From an uncultured Bacteroidota bacterium (lineage in GTDB: Bacteria > Bacteroidota > Bacteroidia > Chitinophagales > Chitinophagaceae), in NCBI GenBank assembly GCA_903904855.1, contig CAIVEH010000121.1, forward strand, positions 1-64,000: a stretch of 64,000 nucleotides of DNA, written 5' to 3'. How positions within the stretch are numbered: position 1 is the stretch's first letter; each line of letters begins with the position of its first letter. Made by a program: the position numbers and the translations under genes. The notes beneath the pieces were generated by a model. The model was not told where the DNA came from and searched no databases. It saw only the letters and a program-made list of their open reading frames with translations. Shown here in pieces: positions 53,949 through 62,377 of this stretch.

Positions 53949-55406
53949 ATGAATCTCATAGCTCCCGACCATATAGCTAATTACATTGCAGGTATATTGC
54001 AGCCTCCAATAAACGGTAAATACATTGATAATATTAACCCTGCCACAGGTAACGTGTATAGCGCTACTCCTGATAGCGATATAAAAGATGTAGAAGAAGC
54101 GATAGGGGCTGCGAGGGCTGCCTTCCCGATGTGGAGTAATACTCCGGTTGAAGAGCGCTTTAAGATTCTTAACCGAATTTCCCAGCTAATAGATGATAAT
54201 ATCGATTCCCTGGCACTGGCCGAAACAAACGATAACGGCAAACCATTGTGGTTGAGTAAACGTGTGGATATACCCAGGGCATCGAGCAACTTCAGGTTCT
54301 TTGCCACGGGCATTATGCACTTCAGCACAGAGAGCCATAATATGGAGGATAAGGCCATCAATTACACCCTGCGGCAACCTATTGGAGTGGTTGGTTGTAT
54401 ATCTCCCTGGAACCTGCCATTATACCTGTTTACATGGAAGATTGCGCCGGCACTGGCTGCAGGAAATTGTGTTGTGGCAAAGCCCAGTGAGGTAACGCCT
54501 ATGACTGCCTACTTGCTTAGCCTGATATGTATAGAAGCCGGTCTGCCCGATGGTGTACTGAATATAGTACATGGCACCGGACCAGGTTGCGGATCGGCGA
54601 TAGTAGCTCATCCGGAGATCAAGGCAATCTCATTTACTGGCAGTACAAGGGCCGGCAGAGAGATTGCTGCAGTTGCTGCACCAATGTTCAAAAAGCTATC
54701 GCTTGAGCTGGGTGGCAAGAACCCCAATATCATATTCGCAGATTGCGACTGGGATAAAATGATGCATACAACACTCCAGTCATCTTTCAGCAACCAGGGC
54801 CAGATATGTCTTTGTGGAAGCAGGATTCTTGTGGAAGAAAGTATCTATGAAAAGTTTACACACGAATTTGTTGCCCGGGTTAAGAAGTTTACCAATGGCG
54901 ACCCATTGGATGACAACAGCAGGCAGGGAGCGGTAGTAAGTAAAATGCATTTTGATAAAGTACTCAGTTGCATTGCCCTGGCTAAGGAAGAAGGTGGAAC
55001 AATATTGACCGGTGGCAATGCAGTTACATTAGATGGAAGATGTGCCAATGGCCTGTTTATAGCTCCAACCGTAATAGAAGGCCTTGGCCCACATTGCCGC
55101 ACTAATATGGAAGAGATCTTCGGGCCGGTTGTAACTATACAGCCTTTTAAAAACGAGGACGAAGCACTGCAACTTGCCAATACCAGCGACTATGGCCTGA
55201 GCGCCACCATTTGGACACAGGATGTGAGCCGGGCCAACCGTGTTGCTACCCATGTAAAAAGCGGTATAATATGGATCAACTGCTGGCTGCTGCGCGATCT
55301 GCGGACTCCCTTTGGTGGTTTTAAAAACAGCGGTGTGGGCCGTGAAGGTGGATGGGATGCGCTTCGGTTTTTTACTGAGCCTAAGAATGTGTGTATTGAA
55401 TTATAG
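53949..55406 (+). CDS. Aldehyde dehydrogenase family protein
   Basis: A 485-residue NAD(P)-dependent aldehyde dehydrogenase: CISPWNLPLYLFTWKIAPALAAGN, FTGSTRAGREIA, LELGGKNPNIIF with the general-base glutamate, catalytic Cys in NQGQICLCGSR and EIFGPVVTIQPF near the end. The pattern is closest to 2-hydroxymuconic semialdehyde-type dehydrogenases, but no aromatic pathway gene is adjacent. Substrate unknown. Single gene. Confidence 0.9.
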   Translation: MNLIAPDHIANYIAGILQPPINGKYIDNINPATGNVYSATPDSDIKDVEEAIGAARAAFPMWSNTPVEERFKILNRISQLIDDNIDSLALAETNDNGKPLWLSKRVDIPRASSNFRFFATGIMHFSTESHNMEDKAINYTLRQPIGVVGCISPWNLPLYLFTWKIAPALAAGNCVVAKPSEVTPMTAYLLSLICIEAGLPDGVLNIVHGTGPGCGSAIVAHPEIKAISFTGSTRAGREIAAVAAPMFKKLSLELGGKNPNIIFADCDWDKMMHTTLQSSFSNQGQICLCGSRILVEESIYEKFTHEFVARVKKFTNGDPLDDNSRQGAVVSKMHFDKVLSCIALAKEEGGTILTGGNAVTLDGRCANGLFIAPTVIEGLGPHCRTNMEEIFGPVVTIQPFKNEDEALQLANTSDYGLSATIWTQDVSRANRVATHVKSGIIWINCWLLRDLRTPFGGFKNSGVGREGGWDALRFFTEPKNVCIEL

Positions 55407-55464
55407 GAACTTTATGCGGCCACAAATAGTGACCGAATAGATAAAAATTATTACAAAGTAGAAT

Positions 55465-55472
55465 TATCTTTG
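55465..55472 (+). promoter_or_regulatory. Putative -7 box of the ORF6N gene
   Basis: TATCTTTG matches TAnnTTTG, 13 bp before the ATG at 55486. Confidence 0.4.
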
Positions 55473-55485
55473 AAAAACAGAATCA

Positions 55486-56010
55486 ATGGAACTTCTGCTG
55501 ATCCAGCAAAAGATATATGAAATAAGAGGCCAGAAAGTCATCATAGACTTTGATCTGGCGGAACTATATGAAGTTCCTACAAAACGGTTAAACGAACAAG
55601 TTAAACGAAACATTAAGCGTTTCCTATTTGATTTTATGTTCCAAATCACACAACAAGAATGGAACCTTATCCGGTCGCAAAATGCGACCGCATCTCAAAC
55701 GAAACGCAATATTTCAGCATTACCATATGCCTTTACAGAACAGGGTGTAGCAATGCTCAGCGGCGTATTGAAAAGCGATATAGCGATAAATGTAAACATA
55801 GCCATTATGCGGGCGTTTGTATTTATGAGGCAATATGCTTTGAGCCATAAGGACCTTACAGATAAACTGAAGGAGCTGGAAACCAGGTATGATAAGCAGT
55901 TTGGCGATGTGTACCATGCGCTGAATTTTTTGATAAAAAAGGATAAATTGCAATCAGATCAGGAGAACAGGAAACGGATTGGGTTTAAGAGAGGGCCTGA
56001 AGATGAATAG
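55486..56010 (+). CDS. ORF6N-domain DNA-binding protein (phage-type)
   Basis: A 174-residue protein with the ORF6N domain at residues 5-90: IYEIRGQKVIIDFDLAELYEVPTKRLNEQVKRN...FQITQQEW and RNISALPYAFTEQGVAMLSGVL. This module occurs in phage and mobile-element regulators related to KilA-N. The C-terminal third is a charged helix. It lies 27 bp before the GNAT gene. Phage ancestry is known for the family; a current role is unknown. Confidence 0.85.
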   Translation: MELLLIQQKIYEIRGQKVIIDFDLAELYEVPTKRLNEQVKRNIKRFLFDFMFQITQQEWNLIRSQNATASQTKRNISALPYAFTEQGVAMLSGVLKSDIAINVNIAIMRAFVFMRQYALSHKDLTDKLKELETRYDKQFGDVYHALNFLIKKDKLQSDQENRKRIGFKRGPEDE

Positions 56011-56037
56011 CTTAATACATGGATTAATATTGAAACG

Positions 56038-56541
56038 ATGTCTGCTCAAACTCAAGATATCTCCGTGATCGGATACAGTAAAGATTATGCTACCGATCTG
56101 CTCCGATTGCTGCTATTGCTGCAAAGAGATTATTTCTCTGAAAACGCCTCGGAACAAATCAAAGAACTGAGGGCTGAAAAGGATATTGAAGGCGCCTATA
56201 AAACCTATATACGCTATATAGCCAGCAGGCAGGATGATACCTGGAAAGTATTGCTGGCAAGGGCTTCAGGCAATATCATTGGTTTTATAATTGGCAGTAT
56301 TTTGGTTGAGCCAGACCTGGTAAATGGTATAGTTGGGAGAATTGAAGACTGGTATGTGGAAAAGGAATTCAGGGGATCGGGGATCGGGATAGAGCTTTAT
56401 GATGAACTGGAAGACTGGTTCATTGAGAAAGAATGCGACCAGGTGGTATCAGATACGTGGGCAGATAATGAGCTAAGCATAAAGGCGCACAAACAGTCGG
56501 GGTTTTTTGTTTCGGGGATTTCTTTCAGTAAGAAGTTATAA
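56038..56541 (+). CDS. GNAT family N-acetyltransferase
   Basis: A 167-residue protein with GNAT hallmarks: VEDWYVEKEFRGSGIGIELYDELEDWFIEKECDQV holds the acetyl-CoA binding motif (R-G-x-G-I-G), then AHKQSGFFVSGISFSK. Substrate unknown. It follows the ORF6N gene closely and ends before a terminator. Confidence 0.85.
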   Translation: MSAQTQDISVIGYSKDYATDLLRLLLLLQRDYFSENASEQIKELRAEKDIEGAYKTYIRYIASRQDDTWKVLLARASGNIIGFIIGSILVEPDLVNGIVGRIEDWYVEKEFRGSGIGIELYDELEDWFIEKECDQVVSDTWADNELSIKAHKQSGFFVSGISFSKKL

Positions 56542-56547
56542 AAAGGG

Positions 56548-56575
56548 AAGCCCCGGGGTCCGGGGCTTATAGGTT
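56548..56575 (+). terminator. Rho-independent-type terminator after the GNAT gene
   Basis: A perfect 9-bp stem AAGCCCCGG / CCGGGGCTT (56548-56556, 56560-56568), loop GGT, followed within a few bases by T-rich DNA, 7 bp after the GNAT stop. Confidence 0.75.
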
Positions 56576-56843
56576 TTTAGTCATAATGAGGGAAAGGTAG
56601 GGATTACAGGGGTTGGGTTTACAGCACTCAAAATAATAATTACAGGGTTCGGTTAGTAACAGGGTAAAAGTTAAGGGTTTAGGGTTTTCATCAATTTTTC
56701 ATAGTCTTCTACTTATATAGGCGTATAAAAAAGGAAAAAGGTTAGGTAAATTTTGAAATATTTATTATTGTAAATTGTTAAGCGCTGCTAATGGCTGTCT
56801 GGTAATGCTTACATTTGATTAAATTATCAGGGTTAAATCGGTT
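56576..56843. other. Intergenic region with regularly spaced G-runs upstream of comM
   Basis: Between the terminator and comM. From 56588 to 56688 the plus strand carries seven or more GGG/GGGG runs with T/A-rich spacers, including GGGTTTAGGG. Beyond 56700 it is plain AT-rich DNA that must include the comM promoter; no box is obvious. Confidence 0.5.
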
Positions 56844-58385
56844 ATGCTTGTAAAATTATTCGGCAGTGCGGTATATGGAGTGGATGCTATTACCATAACA
56901 ATTGAGGTAGATACCCCGGGTGGACAACTGGGGTATTTTATAGTGGGATTGCCGGATAATGCCGTGAAAGAAAGTACAGACAGGGTGCTCTCGGCCATGC
57001 TGAATACAGGGTTTGAAAGGCCACGCGCCAAAATGGTGGTGAACATGGCCCCGGCCGATATTAAGAAAGCCGGCGCTGCATATGATCTACCAATAGCTAT
57101 CGGGTTTCTTGCTGCAACAAATCAACTGCCTTCTGAGCAGCTTCATGAATATGTAATGATGGGCGAGTTGTCGTTGGATGGCTCTATACGGCCCATTAAG
57201 GGCGCATTGCCGATAGCCATACAGTCGAGGGCGGAGAAATTCAAGGGGCTTATCGTGCCTAAGGAAAATGCACGGGAGGCTGCATTGGTGAACAACCTTG
57301 ATGTTTATGGGGTTGAGCATATAAAAGAGGTGGTTGATTTCTTTAATGGAGTGAGTGACCTTAAGCCGCTTAAAGTAAATACCCGTGAGGAGTTTTTTGA
57401 TGCACAGAGCCATTTTGAGATTGATTTTAATGATGTAAAGGGGCAGGAAAATGTGAAACGCGCCCTTGAGATAGCTGCTGCCGGCGGGCATAATGCCATA
57501 CTGATAGGGCCGCCCGGAGCAGGAAAGACCATGCTGGCAAAGCGGCTGCCTACTATATTGCCACCGCTTACCCTGCACGAGGCGCTGGAAACTACCAAGA
57601 TACACTCGGTAGCGGGCAAGTTGCCCGGCAACACTTCGCTGGTATCGCAGCGGCCATTCCGGAGTCCGCACCATACCGTGAGCGATGCTGCACTGGTAGG
57701 AGGCGGCGGGATACCCCAGCCCGGTGAAATATCGCTGGCACATAACGGCGTACTGTTTCTGGATGAGCTGCCGGAGTTTAAGCGTACTGTTCTGGAGGTA
57801 ATGCGGCAGCCTATGGAGGAGCGGCGGGTAACCATAAGCCGCGCGAAAGTGAGCATGGACTTCCCTGCCAGCTTTATGCTGATAGCCTCTATGAACCCCT
57901 GCCCCTGCGGCTACTTTAATCACCCCGAGAAGGAATGTACCTGCAGCGCTGTGATGGTGCAGCGCTACCTGAACAAGATAAGCGGCCCGCTGCTGGACCG
58001 CATAGACCTGCATCTGGAGGTAACTCCGGTGCCCTTTACCGAACTCTCGAGCGAGCGGATGAGCGAGGGGAGCGATACTGTGCGGGCCAGGGTGATAACG
58101 GCCAGGGAGATACAGGCAAAACGGTTTGAGAAGCATGAGGGTATATATTGTAATGCACAAATGGGCACTAAGCTGCTGAAAGAAGTATGTGTGATAAGTA
58201 ATGTGGGCGCCAACCTGCTGAAAACTGCTATGGACCGGCTGAACCTGAGCGCCAGGGCTTATGACCGTATTCTCAAGGTTTCAAGAACTATTGCTGACCT
58301 GGCGGGGAGTGAGGATATTCGGCCGGAGCATCTGGCGGAGGCGATACAGTACAGGAGCCTGGATAGAGAGGGATGGGGAGGATAA
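56844..58385 (+). CDS. comM: YifB/ComM family Mg-chelatase-like AAA+ ATPase
   Basis: A 513-residue protein: N-terminal Lon-protease-like S16 region (1-180), ChlI AAA+ domain with Walker A GPPGAGKT (222-229), Walker B and LPEFKRTVLEVMRQP, the Cys cluster NPCPCGYFNHPEKECTCS, and a C-terminal helical domain ending DIRPEHLAEAIQYRSLDREGWGG. ComM helicases drive branch migration in natural transformation. comM 3' or internal regions are known island insertion sites in other bacteria. A decayed copy of its last 30 codons lies at 60333-60423. ATG at 56844. Confidence 0.93.
   Translation: MLVKLFGSAVYGVDAITITIEVDTPGGQLGYFIVGLPDNAVKESTDRVLSAMLNTGFERPRAKMVVNMAPADIKKAGAAYDLPIAIGFLAATNQLPSEQLHEYVMMGELSLDGSIRPIKGALPIAIQSRAEKFKGLIVPKENAREAALVNNLDVYGVEHIKEVVDFFNGVSDLKPLKVNTREEFFDAQSHFEIDFNDVKGQENVKRALEIAAAGGHNAILIGPPGAGKTMLAKRLPTILPPLTLHEALETTKIHSVAGKLPGNTSLVSQRPFRSPHHTVSDAALVGGGGIPQPGEISLAHNGVLFLDELPEFKRTVLEVMRQPMEERRVTISRAKVSMDFPASFMLIASMNPCPCGYFNHPEKECTCSAVMVQRYLNKISGPLLDRIDLHLEVTPVPFTELSSERMSEGSDTVRARVITAREIQAKRFEKHEGIYCNAQMGTKLLKEVCVISNVGANLLKTAMDRLNLSARAYDRILKVSRTIADLAGSEDIRPEHLAEAIQYRSLDREGWGG
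58296..58385 (+). repeat. comM 3' end, left copy of an imperfect direct repeat
   Basis: The last 90 bp of comM. The repeat at 60333-60423 matches it with scattered substitutions and small indels, keeping GGCCGGAGCA and GGGGAGGATAAG exactly. Confidence 0.8.
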
Positions 58386-58507
58386 GGTTTAGAAACGTAG
58401 TTTCAGAATGGGAGGCACTTCGACCAGATTGTAATTATTTTAATGGTTTTATTTTTCAAACCAAGTACCTTTAGAATAGTGAATCGATTATAAAATAACA
58501 ACGACAA

Positions 58508-59692
58508 ATGAAAATCGAAAGTATTAAGCTAAAAAATTTCAAATCGTTTCAAAATCTAGAGTTAAATAATATTTCCGATTTGGCGATTTTTGTTGGAGCA
58601 AATGGTTCAGGAAAGACAACGCTTTTTGATGTTTTTGGGTTCTTAAGTGACTCTTTGAAAAATAACATTAAGCAGGCATTTGCAAAACGCGGTGGTTTTA
58701 GGGAAGTAATAAGCAGAGGACAAACTGGATTAATTGAATTTGAACTACAATTCAGGCTGAACATTGCAGGAAAAAATCGTTTGATCACTTATCGACTTGA
58801 AATAGGGGAAGAAAAAGGGAAACCTTTTATTGAACGGGAGCTATTGAGATATAAAAGAGGTGCCTACGGATCGCCATATCATTTTTTAAATTTCTCAAAA
58901 GGAAGTGGGTATGCAATAAATAATGAAGAGGATTTTGATAAAAAGGATGAAGAGTTAACAAGAGAAGAGCAAACTTTAGGGTCCCCTGATATTTTAGCAA
59001 TCAAAGGCTTGGGACAATTTGCAAGATTTAAGGCAGCGAATGCATTCCGGAATTTCATCGAAAACTGGCATGTTTCTGATTTCCATATTACCGATGCAAG
59101 GGGAAGCAAGGAAGCGGGATATGAAGAACACTTGTCAACAACTGGTGAAAACTTACCTCTTGTTGCACAACACATGTATGAAAACGACAGGAAAAATTTT
59201 GATAAGGTGCTTGACAAGATGAAGAAACGGGTGCCTGGTATTAGTTCCATAACAGCAGAGTCGACAGTGGATGGACGAATAGTTTTAAGATTTCAGGATG
59301 GATCGTTTAAAGACCCTTTCATAGCGAATTATGTTTCAGATGGGACAATAAAAATGTTCGCTTATCTGCTCTTATTGAATGATCCTTCCCCCCATCCGCT
59401 ACTCTGCATCGAAGAGCCTGAAAACCAACTTTATCCCAGTCTTCTGGAGGAACTTTTAGAAGAATTCAGGCTTTATTCTAAAAGAGGCGGGCAGGTATTC
59501 ATTTCATCACATTCTCCTGACTTATTAAATTCTGCAAAACCAGAGGAGGTATATTGGTTGGTCAAAATGAACGGGTACACAAAAATTGAACGGGTTTCTG
59601 ATCACCCTGAATTAACAACTTTGTACGAAGAAGGGGAAAAATTGGGTTACTTGTGGAAGGAAAATTATTTTAAAGGTAGTAACCCCAAATAA
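58508..59692 (+). CDS. AAA_21-type SMC/RecF-like ATPase, likely defence protein
   Basis: A 394-residue ABC/RecF-like ATPase: KLKNFKSFQNLEL and Walker A VGANGSGKTT (30-38), a long insertion, signature-like SDGT (277-280), Walker B LLCIEEPE (298-305), and H-loop SSHS (333-336). Such OLD/AbiL-like ATPases pair with a nuclease or TOPRIM protein. The next gene starts 2 bp after its stop and is DUF4276 (TOPRIM-like). The pair is flanked by comM repeats, so it is probably an inserted module. AT-rich codon use supports transfer. Defence role is inference. Confidence 0.82.
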   Translation: MKIESIKLKNFKSFQNLELNNISDLAIFVGANGSGKTTLFDVFGFLSDSLKNNIKQAFAKRGGFREVISRGQTGLIEFELQFRLNIAGKNRLITYRLEIGEEKGKPFIERELLRYKRGAYGSPYHFLNFSKGSGYAINNEEDFDKKDEELTREEQTLGSPDILAIKGLGQFARFKAANAFRNFIENWHVSDFHITDARGSKEAGYEEHLSTTGENLPLVAQHMYENDRKNFDKVLDKMKKRVPGISSITAESTVDGRIVLRFQDGSFKDPFIANYVSDGTIKMFAYLLLLNDPSPHPLLCIEEPENQLYPSLLEELLEEFRLYSKRGGQVFISSHSPDLLNSAKPEEVYWLVKMNGYTKIERVSDHPELTTLYEEGEKLGYLWKENYFKGSNPK

Positions 59693-59694
59693 TT

Positions 59695-60267
59695 ATGAAC
59701 AAAACGGTACTTGAAATTTTAACAGAGGAAACTTCAATGGCTTATTTTTTAGAAGGATTGCTTCCTCGGATTTTACCCGATGATTACCGCTTAGGAGTCA
59801 ATTGTTTTGTTCGCCCTCATGAAGGTAAGTCTCACTTAAAAAAATCACTTCCCAAAAAAATCGGAGCTTACAGCAGATTCCCTTACCCTGTAAAGCTCAT
59901 AGTAGTTCATGATCAGGATTCAGGCGATTGCCTGTTATTGAAAAATCAGTTAGTTAACTTATGTGAATTCAATAGTGATATCCCATTCAAAGTACGGATA
60001 GTTTGCAGGGAGCTCGAAAACTGGTATTTTGGTGATATTCAGGCAATACGGAAGGTTTACCCGGAAATAAACTCACGAAAATTAGCAGGCAAAACGAAAG
60101 CTGACAAGATTGATGCATTTCATGGGGCTTATGAATTAGAAAGGATGACTAAATCATTTTCAAAAACATACGCTGCGAGAGAAATTGCTCAGATCATCAG
60201 CATTGATAGCAACCTTTCGCCAAGCTATAACCAATTTTTAAACGGGTTGCGGCAATTGATAAAATAA
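59695..60267 (+). CDS. DUF4276 family protein, TOPRIM-like
   Basis: A 190-residue protein with E11/E12 (LTEETS), then VVHDQDSGDC (D73, D75, D78) and CRELENWYFGD (E107). The acidic spacing fits a TOPRIM-like nuclease core, as in OLD-family systems where an ATPase and a TOPRIM domain cooperate. The C-terminal part is helical. It follows the ATPase by 2 bp and is the second gene of the module. Confidence 0.8.
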   Translation: MNKTVLEILTEETSMAYFLEGLLPRILPDDYRLGVNCFVRPHEGKSHLKKSLPKKIGAYSRFPYPVKLIVVHDQDSGDCLLLKNQLVNLCEFNSDIPFKVRIVCRELENWYFGDIQAIRKVYPEINSRKLAGKTKADKIDAFHGAYELERMTKSFSKTYAAREIAQIISIDSNLSPSYNQFLNGLRQLIK

Positions 60268-60332
60268 CACCATTAGATCTTCATAATATTTACATTACTT
60301 ATAGTTGAATACCAAATGATTCTTATAAGATA

Positions 60333-60423
60333 ATTGACCTTGAGATGCGAGTGGATATAAGGCCGGAGCACCAGAGAGGCAATACATTACAGAAGTCTGG
60401 ATAGGGAGGGAAGGGGAGGATAA
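60333..60423 (+). pseudogene. Decayed comM 3'-end fragment, right copy of the direct repeat
   Basis: Frame 1 reads IDLEMRVDIRPEH, then after an indel EAIHYRSLDREGRGG and TAA at 60421-60423. This parallels comM's IADLAGSEDIRPEHLAEAIQYRSLDREGWGG-stop. It is not a part of a functional gene. It most likely marks the far end of an insertion at comM. Confidence 0.8.
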
Positions 60424-60535
60424 GTGAGTTCGGGGTGCAAAGAGAGGAAGTGGAGATTTCCAACCAGAGTATCATTCTATAATTGACTACATTGTGTAAA
60501 GTAGTTTATAATAGTCTGCCCAAATAATAAGAATA

Positions 60536-61060
60536 TTGAAATCACAACCTTCACAACATGGCAATCAGATCACTGAACGGCTTATACTCATACCCTATAC
60601 CATAGCCATCTGCAACGCTATCCTTGATGCCGATTTTAGTTGGCTCAATAAATTGAATTTGAAAAAAGGCCTTAGCTGGCCCGATGCTGATGTGATGGAA
60701 ACCCTGCCCAGAATAATCAATAACCTCACTGTAGTAGGACATCCTACCGGGTTTGAAGCGTGGATGATCATTAAGGCTGATACTCATGAAATCATTGGTG
60801 ATGCAGGATTTAAGGGGTTCAACCAGGAGCAGGAAAGTGCTGACCTTGGCTACGGCATCATAAAAGAAGAGCGCCTGAAGGGCTATGCCACGGAAGCTGC
60901 ATCTGCGCTGATACATTGGGCATTCTCCCATCCGCAGGTAAAAGAAATCACTGCATCCTGCCTGGCATCGAATGCTGACTCGGTAAAGTTGCTGAAGAAG
61001 CTAAATTTTACATCAGTGAAGCAGGAGGATGATATGATTCACTGGTATTTGAGAAGGTAA
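60536..61060 (+). CDS. GNAT family N-acetyltransferase (RimJ/RimL type)
   Basis: A 174-residue acetyltransferase with TERLILIPYT at the N-terminus, FKGFNQEQESADLGYGIIKEERLKGYATEAASALIHWAF for acetyl-CoA binding and ASNADSVKLLKKLNF. The start appears to be TTG at 60536; no ATG occurs before the conserved region. Substrate unknown, perhaps ribosomal protein or small amine. Confidence 0.85.
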   Translation: MKSQPSQHGNQITERLILIPYTIAICNAILDADFSWLNKLNLKKGLSWPDADVMETLPRIINNLTVVGHPTGFEAWMIIKADTHEIIGDAGFKGFNQEQESADLGYGIIKEERLKGYATEAASALIHWAFSHPQVKEITASCLASNADSVKLLKKLNFTSVKQEDDMIHWYLRR

Positions 61061-61166
61061 CGCCCACTGTGAAAAAGGCTCAATTTATAGAAAGGCAGAT
61101 CCCAGTTTTGGAATGGCGAGGGGGCTGAGTCAACTAGTGCATTTCCTGGTTCCGATTAAGGTATAT

Positions 61167-62063
61167 TTAGTTTCCAGTTGAGGTAAAGAAATTATTCAAA
61201 GTAGGTCTTTGAGCCAGTAAGTGCTTGGCGCCAAAAACAATGAACACCCTGTTGTGTATTTGTAGGTTCTTAAAGATATTGGATAAAATCGCACTGTCCC
61301 TTATCTGAAAAGAATAAAGCAAAATAGCGCCAAATTCACCCTGGTCGTTTTCTGTTTGAGATAAGTCGAAATTCTTCAGATCTATCTTTTTATGCTCATT
61401 ATGTTGTTCGTACAAGTTTTCAAAATAACTCCACTTACTTTCATGGTCAGACAATACTAATTTACACCTCAATTTTATATACCTGTTCATGAATTTGTCA
61501 TACTCGTAGTTTATATCACTCAATTTGTGGTGGCCTGAAATAAACTGTGGAATAAATCTCTGCACCACTAAAAAATACAATATCGTATTTCTTTCATGAA
61601 GTCTTAAAAGTCCTGCTATTTCAACACTATCAGGGCAATCTGCGTTTACTAATTTTATGTTTGATTGATCTGCCAAAAACTTCAGATAGCCAATAGTACC
61701 ATTTTTTACTATTGCTTCTTCCCTGGTCTTAAAGTGAATACTATCTGCCACTTGCCCTCCTTCATTCAGAATTATTGTTGGCTTGAGCTGTAAAAAGTAT
61801 TTGCGAATTGTGTCAAATCTTGCGTCAGCAGGGTCGTTTCCATGTCGTTCGCCAAGATAAACAATGTGTTTAGTTCCTTTGAATTTTTCATAAACCATTA
61901 CCGGCATATTGCCGTTGTTCTTTTGCAGTATCTCCTGAACATGAGTGTCAATTGCAGCATAATCTATATACTCAATTTTGGGCATTGAGTATGTCTCAAT
62001 CTTTTTTGATTCGGAATTACAGCCAAGCAGAATTGCTAATAACAGTAGTGTAAATATTCTCAA
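61167..62063 (-). CDS. TIKI/TraB-superfamily-like lipoprotein
   Basis: A 298-residue protein with a lipoprotein signal (LLLLAILLGC, Cys15). The mature part contains VYLGERHGN, TIILNEGG and, near the C-terminus, RVFIVFGAKHLLAQRP. Such E/H motifs with a G-x-x-H end resemble the TIKI/TraB/PrgY hydrolase superfamily. Probably anchored in an envelope membrane. Function not known; assignment is moderate. Confidence 0.6.
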   Translation of the reverse strand: MRIFTLLLLAILLGCNSESKKIETYSMPKIEYIDYAAIDTHVQEILQKNNGNMPVMVYEKFKGTKHIVYLGERHGNDPADARFDTIRKYFLQLKPTIILNEGGQVADSIHFKTREEAIVKNGTIGYLKFLADQSNIKLVNADCPDSVEIAGLLRLHERNTILYFLVVQRFIPQFISGHHKLSDINYEYDKFMNRYIKLRCKLVLSDHESKWSYFENLYEQHNEHKKIDLKNFDLSQTENDQGEFGAILLYSFQIRDSAILSNIFKNLQIHNRVFIVFGAKHLLAQRPTLNNFFTSTGN

Positions 62064-62377
62064 CTTGTTTATATTATTATCGCCTGTAACGGCTTGTGAA
62101 ATTGTATAGTTAATGAAATACCAACCCTATCTATGGTAAAAGATGATTCATAAAGATATAGTATCCAGGGATATTCCCTAATGACGAGATTGCAGGGTGA
62201 TGGAACATAAGTACGCCGGGTCAGTGAGCTGAGGATCTGATTTTTGGGGTTAGGTAGTTTTTGAATCCGCTACAGATCATTGAATACCCCTTCGGCTATC
62301 GCACAGGGCAGGCTTCGGAGAAGGGGTTTTACGATATTTCCGGATGCCCTGCGGAACATCCATAACAACAAGGATGG
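62064..62377. other. Intergenic region with C/G-rich hairpins, 3' of the Bro-N gene
   Basis: About 310 bp without a gene. Between 62283 and 62360 there are two inverted repeats (CCCCTTC...GAAGGGG and GGATG...CATCC) that may terminate transcription of the minus-strand Bro-N gene and the neighbouring lipoprotein. No other signal. Confidence 0.5.
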
